Assembly: GCF_030931715.1 (NCBI RefSeq) | Contig: NZ_CP133261.1 | Span: 2,210,643-2,274,642 of the forward strand | Direction: 5' to 3' | Origin: Tissierella sp. MB52-C2 | GTDB lineage: Bacteria > Bacillota > Clostridia > Tissierellales > Tissierellaceae | Length of the DNA: 64,000 nucleotides | Shown: positions 45,759-54,158 of the stretch, in pieces | Layout of the letters: every line of letters starts with the position of its first letter | How positions within the stretch are numbered: the first letter of the stretch is position 1 | Notes under the pieces: model-generated | What the model saw: only the letters and a program-made list of their open reading frames with translations | Told to the model about the DNA's origin: nothing | The model's database searches: none | Position numbers and translations under genes: made by a program

Positions 45759-47021
45759 TTGAAAAAAGTTTTAATTTTGTTTATTGTTGGGGTCTTACTT
45801 AGTACATATTCCTTTTCCTATGCCGATGGCGATTTAGATTTAGTTGGAGAAGGTGTTATCTTAATGGATATGGATACTGGTGAAGTATTATATGAAAAAA
45901 ACTCTAATTCCCAGTTCTATCCTGCAAGTACTACTAAAATTATGACTGCTATATTAGCACTTGAGAAAGGAAATATGGATGACATAGTTACTATAGACCA
46001 AGAGGTTGTAAACTTAACTTCAGGCAGCCATATAGCCTTAGAACCTGGTGAACAAATGTCACTAGAACATCTGATGCAAGCCTTGCTAGTAGAGTCTGCC
46101 AACGATGCTGCTCTTGCCATAGCTAAATACGTATCTGGTAGTATAGAAGAATTTAGCAAACTAATGAATCAAAAGGCAAAAGAAGTCGGTGCGTTGAATA
46201 CCAATTTCGTCAATCCCAATGGTCTACCAAATGAAGATCATAAAACAACCCCTTATGATTTAGCCATGATGGCTAGATATGCTATGAAAAATGAAAAGTT
46301 TAGATCTATTGTAGGAAACTATACCTATACAATTCCTGTAACAAATAAAAAATCTGAAACTAGATATTTAAAATCATCCAATAGACTTCTTTATAGTAAT
46401 GAAAAAATTGATGTAGATGGAAAAACTACTCCTATTAAGTATGATGGAGTTAATGGAGTAAAAACTGGATATACTGTAGCAGCTCAGCAATGTCTAGTTA
46501 CATCTTTTGAAAAAGACGGCCATAAACTCATAGCTGTAGTATTGAAATCTACTGGTAAAAATGTTTATTCAGATACTCATAAATTATTGAATTATGGAAT
46601 TGAAAACTTTGAAAAAGTAAAAATAAGTTTTGCAAATAGATTTGTTGATAATTTCAATGTAAACAAAGGTGTTATTCCTTTTGTGGCAGGAGTTACTAAA
46701 ACTGATTCTTATTTCATAGTGAGAAAAGACCAAAAATCTAAAGTGGAAGAAAAGTTTACAGCAAATAAAACTATAGACGCTCCTATATCTAAGGGGCAAG
46801 TATTAGGTAAGGTGGAATATCTTTTAGATGGAAAAGTCATAGCCGAGACAGATATTGTTTCTACTATGGATATAGAAATGATACCTTCTCCTAATATATT
46901 TAAGAGTATTTTAAGTAAGTGGTATATATTAATTTTAATAGCCTTAGTATTTGGAAGAATAGTAGCTTTAAACAAGAGAAAAAGAAGACAGAGAAGAAGG
47001 ACAAGCTTATATAGAATATAA
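45759..47021 (+). CDS. dacF: D-alanyl-D-alanine carboxypeptidase (DacF/PBP5 type)
   Basis: This 420-residue penicillin-binding protein trims peptidoglycan stem peptides. A signal peptide (about residues 1-22) is followed by the active-site PASTTKIMTA (SxxK), SANDAALAIA (SxN) and VKTGYT (KTG). The PBP5 C-terminal domain and a final hydrophobic anchor with a basic tail complete it. The start is the TTG at 45759 behind AAGGTGG; an upstream GTG falls in that site. It reads against its neighbours and ends at a bidirectional terminator. Confidence 0.93.
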   Translation: MKKVLILFIVGVLLSTYSFSYADGDLDLVGEGVILMDMDTGEVLYEKNSNSQFYPASTTKIMTAILALEKGNMDDIVTIDQEVVNLTSGSHIALEPGEQMSLEHLMQALLVESANDAALAIAKYVSGSIEEFSKLMNQKAKEVGALNTNFVNPNGLPNEDHKTTPYDLAMMARYAMKNEKFRSIVGNYTYTIPVTNKKSETRYLKSSNRLLYSNEKIDVDGKTTPIKYDGVNGVKTGYTVAAQQCLVTSFEKDGHKLIAVVLKSTGKNVYSDTHKLLNYGIENFEKVKISFANRFVDNFNVNKGVIPFVAGVTKTDSYFIVRKDQKSKVEEKFTANKTIDAPISKGQVLGKVEYLLDGKVIAETDIVSTMDIEMIPSPNIFKSILSKWYILILIALVFGRIVALNKRKRRQRRRTSLYRI

Positions 47022-47024
47022 ATA

Positions 47025-47071
47025 AAAAAAGGGGTTTTATAACTGATTTATCAGTTATAAAACCCCTTTTT
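47025..47071. terminator. Bidirectional terminator
   Basis: GGGGTTTTATAACTGA, a 4-base loop and TCAGTTATAAAACCCC, flanked by A and T runs, end both dacF and the convergent symporter gene. Confidence 0.93.
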
Positions 47072-47100
47072 GCATTTTAATTGTTCCAATTACTATATTT

Positions 47101-48483
47101 TTATCCTTCTGCATTTACTTCACTATTATACACTTCAACATTTAATTCTCCCATTAGCTTACTTGAAATAAGTCCTGCTACAATTGAGTCACTTACATTA
47201 ACCATGGTTCTCGCCATATCTATTAATGGCTCTATTGCTATTAATAGTCCTACTAATCCAACTGGTAAACCCATAGTCGATAAAACTGTCAAAGCTGCAA
47301 ATGTTGCTCCCCCTCCTACTCCAGCTATACCGAAGGAAGATAATGACGTAACTATGACTAATTTGATTAAGAAAGCCGGAGCCAATGGGTTAATGCCAAC
47401 TGTAGGTGCTATCATTACTGCAAGCATTGCAGGATAAACTCCTGCACATCCATTTTGCCCGATACTAGTACCTAATGAGGCAGATAGATTGGCGTGCCCT
47501 TGAGATACCCCTAGTTTCTCTACTTGAGTCTCTATATTTATTGGTAAAGTACCAGCAGATGATCTAGACGTAAATGCAAACATCAAAGGAGTTGCAGCTT
47601 TCTTTAAATAAATGATTGGATTTATTCCAAATATTGCTAAAATCACTAGATGAATAATAAAAACTATCAATAAAGCTACATATGAAGCAATTACGAAGTT
47701 AATAAGTCTTAATATCTCAGTAAAATTACTTGTGGAGACTATTTTTGTCATAAGTCCCAATACTCCATAGGGTGTTAATTTAAGAATCATAGTAACCATA
47801 CGCATTACTACATCATGGAGAGATATTATAAGTTTAGTAAAATTTTCAGCTGAATCTGGTTGTTTTTTTCTTATACCTATAGTCGCCAGGCCTATGAATG
47901 CCGCGAAGACTACAACAGATAAAGTTGCAGAACTACCTTGACCTGTCATTGAATAAAATGGATTAGTTGGTATTATTTCAACTATTTGCTCCTGAATTGG
48001 CTTTGACTTAAAATCTTCTAAACGAGTCTCTAAATTTGCAACTGCCTTTTGCTCATTCTCACCAGACTGAAGACCTTCGGCAGAAAGCTTAAATATATTA
48101 GCTGTACCTGCACCAACAAAGGCTGATATAGCTGTAGTTATTAGAAGTACAGCAATTATTTGAGTTGCCATCTTTCCTAAGTTTTTAGAATCTTGATTTA
48201 TTATGGCAGATGTTATTGAAACAAAAATTAGTGGAATAACTATCATTCTAAGAAGTCTCACATAACCTGTTCCTATAATAGAAAACCAAGTATTAGATTG
48301 ATTTACTATATCAGATGATGATCCAAAAATTAGCTGAAGCACTATGCCATAGATAATTCCCAATCCCATTGCTAAAAGAACTCTAACTGTAAAAGAAAAT
48401 CTTTTTTTCTTCATAACGACTAAACCATAAATAATAGCCAGCATAACTATAATATTTATTATTACTGCAAAATTTGTATTCAT
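47101..48483 (-). CDS. tcyP: Sodium/proton-dicarboxylate-type L-cystine symporter (TcyP-like)
   Basis: This 460-residue DAACS-family transporter has the re-entrant loop SRSSAGTLPINIETQ, GQNGCAGVYPAMLAV and MARTMVNVSDSIVAG. The last lacks the typical Asp/Asn arrangement of glutamate carriers and fits TcyP-like cystine importers. The upstream T-box with a probable TGC specifier supports cystine uptake. AAAGGAGTG precedes the ATG. Confidence 0.88.
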   Translation of the reverse strand: MNTNFAVIINIIVMLAIIYGLVVMKKKRFSFTVRVLLAMGLGIIYGIVLQLIFGSSSDIVNQSNTWFSIIGTGYVRLLRMIVIPLIFVSITSAIINQDSKNLGKMATQIIAVLLITTAISAFVGAGTANIFKLSAEGLQSGENEQKAVANLETRLEDFKSKPIQEQIVEIIPTNPFYSMTGQGSSATLSVVVFAAFIGLATIGIRKKQPDSAENFTKLIISLHDVVMRMVTMILKLTPYGVLGLMTKIVSTSNFTEILRLINFVIASYVALLIVFIIHLVILAIFGINPIIYLKKAATPLMFAFTSRSSAGTLPINIETQVEKLGVSQGHANLSASLGTSIGQNGCAGVYPAMLAVMIAPTVGINPLAPAFLIKLVIVTSLSSFGIAGVGGGATFAALTVLSTMGLPVGLVGLLIAIEPLIDMARTMVNVSDSIVAGLISSKLMGELNVEVYNSEVNAEG

Positions 48484-48593
48484 ATCTACACTCCTTTAAT
48501 CTATTAATATTTATAAACTTAAATTGATTAACCCATCTCCAGGCTTTTAATTATATATTCCTATCACCTCCTTTAAATTCCTATTTTTAGAAA

Positions 48594-48880
48594 ATAAAAA
48601 AACTTCTGCCTCTAATAATTCAGAGGCAGAAGTTTAACTCCGCGATCCCACTCCGTTTAGACAAAATAATAGTAATAATGTCTATCTCATTTCCAACACT
48701 ACCATGCTGTATCTCGATAACGGGAGATTCCGTAACAGTCTACTATTATTCGACTTAACATTCATAGGGGCACTTCAATTAAGCTTATACATAGAGCTTT
48801 CTCAGCCTAGAAGCTCCTCTCTGTCTGGTCCACATAATTTACTTTCCCTAATCGCTATGTTTAATTCCTATTAATTTACT
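48594..48880 (-). promoter_or_regulatory. T-box riboswitch, probably cysteine-specific, upstream of tcyP
   Basis: The minus strand begins with the Stem I sequence TAGGGAAAGTA (an AGTA loop E-like motif). Further on it has GAAGTGCCCC, in which GAA-N-TGC fits the specifier position for Cys. A variant T-box GGAGTGGGATCGCGG lies at 48640-48654, and a strong terminator (AACTTCTGCCTCT hairpin plus T run) at 48594-48635. Leader architecture and gene product agree. A possible promoter (TTGATT, 17 bases, TACGAT) lies upstream near 48890-48920. Confidence 0.87.
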
Positions 48881-49027
48881 ATGTTTTATATCGTAATACT
48901 TTATATAAAAAAAATCAAGTTATTTTTTATATATTTATATATTATTTCATATATCCCAACAATGTTCCTTTAAAACATTATAAATTTACTTTATATCTAT
49001 ATTATCTTTTTCTAATCTATATATTAA

Positions 49028-49084
49028 AAAACTCCCACTTCATAAGCAAGTTTTTATTCCTTATCTGCCTATTTTAATGGGAGT
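49028..49084 (-). terminator. Possible terminator after ridA
   Basis: ACTCCCA (49084-49078) pairs with TGGGAGT (49037-49031) across a 40-base loop on the minus strand, followed by TTTTTAATAT. The large loop makes it less certain. The rest of 48900-49027 is AT-rich sequence with no gene I can support. Confidence 0.5.
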
Positions 49085-49109
49085 ATATAAATTCAATTGA
49101 ACTAGATTA

Positions 49110-49490
49110 TTATATTATTGCTATTCCTTCAATTTCAATGTCTGCACCTTTAGGTAATGCAGCTACCTGTACTAAGGATCTGGCTGGCTTATGTTCTCCA
49201 AAGAATTCTTGATAAACTTCATTGATCTTAGGAAAATCATTCATATCTGTTACAAAAACTGTTACTTTAACTAAATGCTCAATACTTGCATGACCTGATT
49301 CTAAAACAGCTTTTACATTTTCCAAACATAGTCTAGTTTCTTTTTGAATATCACCTTTGGATAATTCTCCTGTTTTTGGATCAATAGGTAGTTGTCCTGA
49401 TGTGTAAATTATATTTTCCACTTTCACTCCTTGTGAATATGGACCTACTGCACCTGGTGCCTTATCTGTTGACAAAAATCTTAATGACAT
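49110..49490 (-). CDS. ridA: RidA family reactive intermediate deaminase
   Basis: This 126-residue YjgF/RidA protein has GAVGPYSQGVKVENIIYTSG, the conserved Arg in KPARSLVQVAALP, and the terminal EIEGIAI. RidA hydrolyses reactive enamines such as 2-aminoacrylate formed by PLP enzymes. It follows rsfS and has a GGAGGGA site. Confidence 0.95.
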   Translation of the reverse strand: MSLRFLSTDKAPGAVGPYSQGVKVENIIYTSGQLPIDPKTGELSKGDIQKETRLCLENVKAVLESGHASIEHLVKVTVFVTDMNDFPKINEVYQEFFGEHKPARSLVQVAALPKGADIEIEGIAII

Positions 49491-49503
49491 AGATAAATCC
49501 CTC

Positions 49504-49851
49504 CTAGTTTTGATTATTTATTTCTTCTTCTTTAGACCATAATCTTTCAAGGTCATAGAATTCCCTTTCCTCTTTATGGAATACATGGACAATTATATCA
49601 TTAAAATCTAAAAGTATCCATCTTCCACTTTGATAACCTTCCTTAATTATTTCTTCAGATCCTGCCTGAAGCATTTTGTCCTCTACTTCATCAGCTATGG
49701 ACATTACTTGAGTAGAAGAATTACCACTTACTATAACAAAATAATCTGCAATAGGTGTTAATTTTGTTATATTTAATACTTTTAAATCTATTCCTTTTTT
49801 ATCTTCACAGGCCTTAGTGATAATATCCAACTTTTTTTGTAAATCTATCAT
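49504..49851 (-). CDS. rsfS: Ribosomal silencing factor RsfS
   Basis: This 115-residue Iojap/RsfS protein has YFVIVSGNSSTQVMSIADEV and RWILLDFNDIIVHVFHKEER, the family signature. It blocks 50S-30S joining under starvation. It belongs to the nadD-yqeK-rsfS group, in the standard order. Confidence 0.96.
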   Translation of the reverse strand: MIDLQKKLDIITKACEDKKGIDLKVLNITKLTPIADYFVIVSGNSSTQVMSIADEVEDKMLQAGSEEIIKEGYQSGRWILLDFNDIIVHVFHKEEREFYDLERLWSKEEEINNQN

Positions 49852-49907
49852 AATCTACCCCCTAAAATATTTGTTATTATATATATAATACAGATCATTT
49901 TAACATC

Positions 49908-50474
49908 TTATTCATTTAACTTTGTAACTAAAAAATTCCTCGCCCTTATGGTATCAGGATGGATAATTTTATTTTCTCCAATTAGAAAAATTATAGTCTT
50001 TTCCATAGCTAACAAAACAGATCTATCTAAGTCTTCAAAAGCTAACTCTCTTACTTCTTCAACTCCAGGAAAACTTCTATAGGGTTCTATATAATCTGCT
50101 ATATAAATTATTTTATCTAACATAGTCATGTTTTCTCTACCAGTAGTATGGTAATAAATAGCATCTAAAATTTCTTTATCATTTATTTTATATTTTTCTT
50201 CTGCAAGTTTTGAACCAAGAGGTCCATGTATTAACTCAAGGTTATGTTCCATACAAGTATCTAAGATTATACCAAAGTCATATGCCATTTTCAATAGAAT
50301 TTGTCTTTCCATTAACTTTCCACAATCATGTAGAATAGCAGCAGTTTTTATTTTTTCAACATCTACATCATATTTACGCCCTAATTCTATGGCCATTTCC
50401 ATAACCCTTAAAGAATGATTATACCTTTTCTCTCCTATATTTTTAATTAGGCTTTCCTTTAAATTTTTATCCAT
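49908..50474 (-). CDS. yqeK: HD-domain diadenosine tetraphosphatase-type protein YqeK
   Basis: This 188-residue HD phosphohydrolase has AAILHDCGKLM and YHTTGRENMTMLDKIIYIAD. YqeK family members split Ap4A symmetrically to ADP. Its start overlaps the end of nadD by 8 bases; the nadD-yqeK-rsfS order is conserved in Firmicutes. Confidence 0.94.
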   Translation of the reverse strand: MDKNLKESLIKNIGEKRYNHSLRVMEMAIELGRKYDVDVEKIKTAAILHDCGKLMERQILLKMAYDFGIILDTCMEHNLELIHGPLGSKLAEEKYKINDKEILDAIYYHTTGRENMTMLDKIIYIADYIEPYRSFPGVEEVRELAFEDLDRSVLLAMEKTIIFLIGENKIIHPDTIRARNFLVTKLNE

Positions 50475-51084
50475 TTACAATCTCCCCACTATATAACTTA
50501 TGTTTATAAATATAATCTTCTACTATTTCTGGCACGAGATATTTAATACTTAAATCCTCTTTAACTCTTTCCCTAATTTCAGTAGAAGATATTTCAATAA
50601 GTGGTGCCTCTACCCTTGTAAATTCTAATCCATAAAGTTTTTTTAGCTCTTCAATTCTATTTTCTATTTTATCTTCATTTTTTCCTGGCCTATATAGTAA
50701 TATAAATTTACATAACCCTACAAGTTCCTCAAAACCTTTCCACTTTTCTATTTCAAATATAATGTCTGAACCTATGATAAAATAGACTTCATCTTCTTTA
50801 TAAATCTTTTTTAATTCTTTTATGGTATCGATAGTATAAGTAATACCTTCCCTATTAATCTCCATAGCAGATATATCAAAATACTCATTTGATTTAATAG
50901 CCAAAGAAAGAATATCTAGCCTTTTCTTTCCTTCAGTAATATTTTTATTATTTTTAAATGGATGGACTCCTGACGGAATAAAAACTACCTTATCTAGTTT
51001 CAATGAAGTTCTAACATATTCTGCTACTATTAAATGTCCATTGTGAATGGGGTCAAAGGTTCCTCCCATTACTGCAATTTTCAT
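50467..51084 (-). CDS. nadD: Nicotinate-nucleotide adenylyltransferase
   Basis: This 205-residue enzyme makes nicotinate adenine dinucleotide in NAD synthesis. The nucleotidyltransferase motif GGTFDPIHNGHL (HxGH) is at the N-terminus and ISSTEIRERV near the end. The start is the ATG at 51084 behind GGAGGAGAG, five codons inside the longest open frame. Confidence 0.96.
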   Translation of the reverse strand: MKIAVMGGTFDPIHNGHLIVAEYVRTSLKLDKVVFIPSGVHPFKNNKNITEGKKRLDILSLAIKSNEYFDISAMEINREGITYTIDTIKELKKIYKEDEVYFIIGSDIIFEIEKWKGFEELVGLCKFILLYRPGKNEDKIENRIEELKKLYGLEFTRVEAPLIEISSTEIRERVKEDLSIKYLVPEIVEDYIYKHKLYSGEIVNG

Positions 51085-51106
51085 AAAACTCTCCTCCAAT
51101 TAATAA

Positions 51107-51137
51107 TTAAACTTCAGAAAAATTTTCTGAAGTTTAA
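51107..51137 (-). terminator. Hairpin between yhbY and nadD
   Basis: TTAAACTTCAGAAAA and TTTTCTGAAGTTTAA form a nearly perfect palindrome followed on the minus strand by TTATTAATT. It is probably a weak terminator or attenuator. Confidence 0.6.
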
Positions 51138-51141
51138 ACTT

Positions 51142-51435
51142 TTATCTCGGCAATTCAATAGTCTTATTTTCTTCTGATTCCTTATATATTACAAATTTAT
51201 TTCCAATACTTTGTACAAATTCTGCACTTGTAGCTTCCGCCACTTCATTAGCAACTTCAGTTGCATCTAATAAACTATTATTTAATACTTTTATTTTTAA
51301 TAGTTCTCTTGCTTCTAGGGCATCTTCAACTTGTTTAATGAAGTTTTCAGTTATTCCATTTTTTCCTACTTGAAATATAGGATCCATGTTATGTGCAATA
51401 CTTTTCAAATATGATCTTTGTTTTCCTGTTAACAA
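51142..51435 (-). CDS. yhbY: YhbY/YqeI-family RNA-binding (CRM domain) protein
   Basis: This 97-residue protein begins LTGKQRSYLKSIAHNMDPIF and has VGKNGITENFIKQVEDALE, the CRM fold with its G-x-x-G loop. It associates with pre-50S particles. The TTG at 51435 behind GAGGAG best fits the family start (MLTGKQ); an upstream GTG overlaps the ribosome binding site. Confidence 0.93.
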   Translation of the reverse strand: MLTGKQRSYLKSIAHNMDPIFQVGKNGITENFIKQVEDALEARELLKIKVLNNSLLDATEVANEVAEATSAEFVQSIGNKFVIYKESEENKTIELPR

Positions 51436-51453
51436 ATATTTCACTCCTCTAGT

Positions 51454-51633
51454 TTAGACTTCCACTTCTTTCTTATTCCTTCTATGCTTTTCGTAGTCTG
51501 TACTCCCTTTCTTCCAACCTGTTCTACATTTTTCTTCTCTCTGATAGTTATCATTAATCAATACTTCATTTTTCATTAAACAATAATATGTTGGTTGATT
51601 TTCTTTACAGTTTCCACAGTTTAAGCAATCCAT
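51454..51633 (-). CDS. Small Cys-rich protein (59 residues)
   Basis: I do not recognise this protein. It opens MDCLNCGNCKENQPTYYCLM and has a further Cys in EEKCRTGWKKGS, so it has five Cys, three of them in CxxCxxC. It ends in a basic tail. This looks like a small metal-binding or redox module. GGAGG lies 13 bases before the ATG, longer than ideal; an ATT two codons earlier would have better spacing. It sits between obg and yhbY in the same direction. Confidence 0.6.
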   Translation of the reverse strand: MDCLNCGNCKENQPTYYCLMKNEVLINDNYQREEKCRTGWKKGSTDYEKHRRNKKEVEV

Positions 51634-51652
51634 TTCAATACTTTAACCTCCA

Positions 51653-52924
51653 TTAATTAAAAAATTCAAATTCATATCCACATATAAATACAGATTCTCC
51701 CTCTTTTATGCCTAGGTCACTTAATTCATCTATAACACCTTTTTTTCTAAGCATATCTTGGAAATATCTCAGGGAATCCACATCATCAAAATACGTTGCA
51801 CTTAGAAGTCTATCTATAAATTCTCCTTCTACAATATACTTTCCATCTTCTTTTTTCACAATTATTGAATCATTCATATCTTCCTCTTCATGCATGAATT
51901 CTTCATCAAATGTTTCATAAACAATCTCAGTATTCATTAATAAATCCCATATCTCATATTTAAGCTCATCTATACCCTCTAGAGTTGCAGCAGAAAGTGA
52001 AATCACTTTATAGCCCTTAGGTTCAAATTCATTTTTAATCTTTTCAAGGCCTTCTTCCGCTCCAGGTATATCCATTTTATTTGCCACTATTATCTGTGGC
52101 CTATCCTTTAATTTTTCATTATATTTACTTAATTCTTCATTTATCTTATAAAAATCATCTACAGGATCTCTACCTTCACTGCCTGATATATCTAGTACAT
52201 GAACAAGAATTCTCGTTCTTTCGATATGTCTTAAAAAATCATGCCCTAATCCCGCTCCCTCATGGGCACCCTCAATTAATCCTGGAATATCTGCTATAAC
52301 AAAAGATTTCTCCTCTCCGATTCTAACTACTCCAAGGTTTGGTTTAAGAGTTGTAAAGTGATAGTTTGCTATTTTAGGCTTAGCTGCAGAAATAATTGAT
52401 AGAATAGTAGACTTACCTACATTAGGAAATCCTATAAGCCCAACATCTGCTAGAAGTTTTAATTCAAGTACTATATTTCTTTCCTCGCCTTTTTTCCCTG
52501 GCTCAGCAAATCCAGGTGCTTGACGAGTTGCAGTTGCAAATCTTGCATTACCTCTACCACCTCTACCACCTTTGGCTATAACAAATGTTTGATCCTTTTC
52601 TTTAAGGTCTGCAATTACTCCACCAGTGGTTTGGTCTTTAACTAAGGTTCCAACAGGTAGTTTTAGTATAATATCTTCTCCACCTTTACCAAATTGTTTC
52701 TTAGACCTTCCATCTTCACCATTCTGTCCTATATAAGAACGTTTATACCTAAAGTCCATTAGAGTCCTAATACCTTCATCAGCCTTTAGGATTATACTTC
52801 CCCCGTTCCCTCCATCTCCACCATAGGGTCCTCCTGCTGGTTCGAATTTTTCTCTTCTCCAAGCTACTACTCCATCTCCACCTTTACCTGCCTTAACACG
52901 TATATTGGCTACATCTATAAACAT
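51653..52924 (-). CDS. obg: GTPase Obg (CgtA)
   Basis: This 423-residue GTPase acts in 50S assembly and stress control. The glycine-rich Obg fold (GGPYGGDGGNGGSII) is followed by the G domain with GFPNVGKST and DIPGLIEGAHEG, and a C-terminal OCT domain. It lies next to rpmA, as usual. Confidence 0.97.
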   Translation of the reverse strand: MFIDVANIRVKAGKGGDGVVAWRREKFEPAGGPYGGDGGNGGSIILKADEGIRTLMDFRYKRSYIGQNGEDGRSKKQFGKGGEDIILKLPVGTLVKDQTTGGVIADLKEKDQTFVIAKGGRGGRGNARFATATRQAPGFAEPGKKGEERNIVLELKLLADVGLIGFPNVGKSTILSIISAAKPKIANYHFTTLKPNLGVVRIGEEKSFVIADIPGLIEGAHEGAGLGHDFLRHIERTRILVHVLDISGSEGRDPVDDFYKINEELSKYNEKLKDRPQIIVANKMDIPGAEEGLEKIKNEFEPKGYKVISLSAATLEGIDELKYEIWDLLMNTEIVYETFDEEFMHEEEDMNDSIIVKKEDGKYIVEGEFIDRLLSATYFDDVDSLRYFQDMLRKKGVIDELSDLGIKEGESVFICGYEFEFFN

Positions 52925-53083
52925 AGTCTCATCATCCTCATTTATTACTTCTTCATTTTATTTTCAAATCTTTTAAATTTATTATACCAATTTTGCCCCT
53001 TCTGTCAATCTAATTGTCCTATCTGAAATAGTTTTTCCAAAAAAATAAAAAATATAAGCTTACCATAATGGTAAGCTTAAGGT

Positions 53084-53374
53084 TTATGCTAACTCTTCTG
53101 CAGGATAAACACTAACTTGTTTTTTATCTCTGCCTTTTCTTTCAAACTTAACTACACCGTCAACTGTAGCAAATAAAGTATCGTCTGAACCTTTACCTAC
53201 ATTGTTTCCTGGATGTATTTTAGTTCCTCTTTGTCTAACTAAGATATTTCCTGCTAAAACAAACTGGCCATCTCCTCTTTTAACGCCTAATCTTTTAGCT
53301 TCACTATCTCTACCGTTTCTGGAGCTACCTACTCCTTTTTTAGAAGCAAATAATTGTAAATTCAATTTAATCAT
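53084..53374 (-). CDS. rpmA: 50S ribosomal protein bL27 with Prp-cleaved N-terminus
   Basis: This 96-residue bL27 has the Firmicute N-terminal extension [18 protein letters not shown]; the [11 protein letters not shown] site is cut by Prp, encoded immediately upstream. Cleavage exposes the tail that reaches the peptidyl transferase centre. The ATG at 53374 is behind GGGGAGGTG; a TTG just before it is possible but closer than ideal. Confidence 0.97.
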   Translation of the reverse strand: MIKLNLQLFASKKGVGSSRNGRDSEAKRLGVKRGDGQFVLAGNILVRQRGTKIHPGNNVGKGSDDTLFATVDGVVKFERKGRDKKQVSVYPAEELA

Positions 53375-53377
53375 CAA

Positions 53378-53722
53378 TTACACCTCCCCATTTTTGAGTG
53401 TTACATACTCTGGGTAACTTTCTATTATAGATTTAATTCCTACTACTAAAGATTCTAGTAGAATTTGAGTCTTCTCTAATTTATCATCTTCTATATTATT
53501 AGGTAATTCTACACTTAGAAATCCTATATCATCTATAGAATACTTTATAGTTTTTTCATCAATACCACAAACCTTTACTAAGGATAATAACGTAGTCTGA
53601 GAAAGTACTGACATAGCAGCACATACTATATCTTTTCCATAGGAGTCATAGTTTGCATGTCCTTCTATGGTATATTTTTTAATTTTATTTTTTTCATCTC
53701 TAAATATTTTAGCTACAATCAT
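53378..53722 (-). CDS. prp: Ribosomal-processing cysteine protease Prp
   Basis: This 114-residue YsxB-type protein has YTIEGHANYDSYGKDIVCAAM, with the catalytic His and Cys of the Prp family. It removes the bL27 N-terminal extension. The gene lies between rplU and rpmA, the standard order, and has only a weak ribosome binding site, suggesting coupling to rplU. Confidence 0.95.
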   Translation of the reverse strand: MIVAKIFRDEKNKIKKYTIEGHANYDSYGKDIVCAAMSVLSQTTLLSLVKVCGIDEKTIKYSIDDIGFLSVELPNNIEDDKLEKTQILLESLVVGIKSIIESYPEYVTLKNGEV

Positions 53723-53724
53723 AA

Positions 53725-54036
53725 TTAGCCTACTATATTTTCGATTCTTACCTTAGTAAATGGTTGACGATGTCCTTGTTTCTTTCTAGAGTTTTTCTTA
53801 GCTTTATATTTGAAAACAACAATTTTTTTAGCTTTTCCTTGCTCTAAAACAACAGCTTCAACTTTAGCTCCGTTAACATAAGGTTTACCAGCAACTACAT
53901 CATTCTCTTTAGATACTAAAAGAACTTTGTCAAAGTTCACATTTGAGCCTTCTTCTACATCTAACTTTTCTACGAAAACAACATCGCCTTGTTGAACTCT
54001 ATATTGCTTACCACCTGTTTCTATTACAGCGTACAT
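53725..54036 (-). CDS. rplU: 50S ribosomal protein bL21
   Basis: This 103-residue protein begins [18 protein letters not shown] and ends [20 protein letters not shown], typical of bL21. It is the first gene of rplU-prp-rpmA and is preceded by an L21 leader and a strong promoter. Confidence 0.98.
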   Translation of the reverse strand: MYAVIETGGKQYRVQQGDVVFVEKLDVEEGSNVNFDKVLLVSKENDVVAGKPYVNGAKVEAVVLEQGKAKKIVVFKYKAKKNSRKKQGHRQPFTKVRIENIVG

Positions 54037-54046
54037 TAATACAGCA

Positions 54047-54116
54047 CCTCCTCTAACCCAGTCTCGCCAATACAGGGTGCCATTGGACTTAAACCCAGAT
54101 TGAGCGGCTCTACACC
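54047..54116 (-). ncRNA. Ribosomal protein L21 leader
   Basis: The minus-strand leader between promoter and rplU contains GGCACCC, TATTGGCGAGACTGGG and the upstream AGAGCCGCTC, matching my memory of the Firmicute L21 leader structure. It probably mediates feedback by bL21. The pairing has not been computed. Confidence 0.8.
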
Positions 54117-54121
54117 CAAAT

Positions 54122-54150
54122 ATTCTAACAAATATTTATATATATGTCAA
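54122..54150 (-). promoter_or_regulatory. Promoter of rplU-prp-rpmA
   Basis: TTGACA (54150-54145), a 17-base spacer and TAGAAT (54127-54122) on the minus strand lie directly upstream of the L21 leader and just after rng. Confidence 0.8.
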
Positions 54151-54158
54151 TAGCTAAT

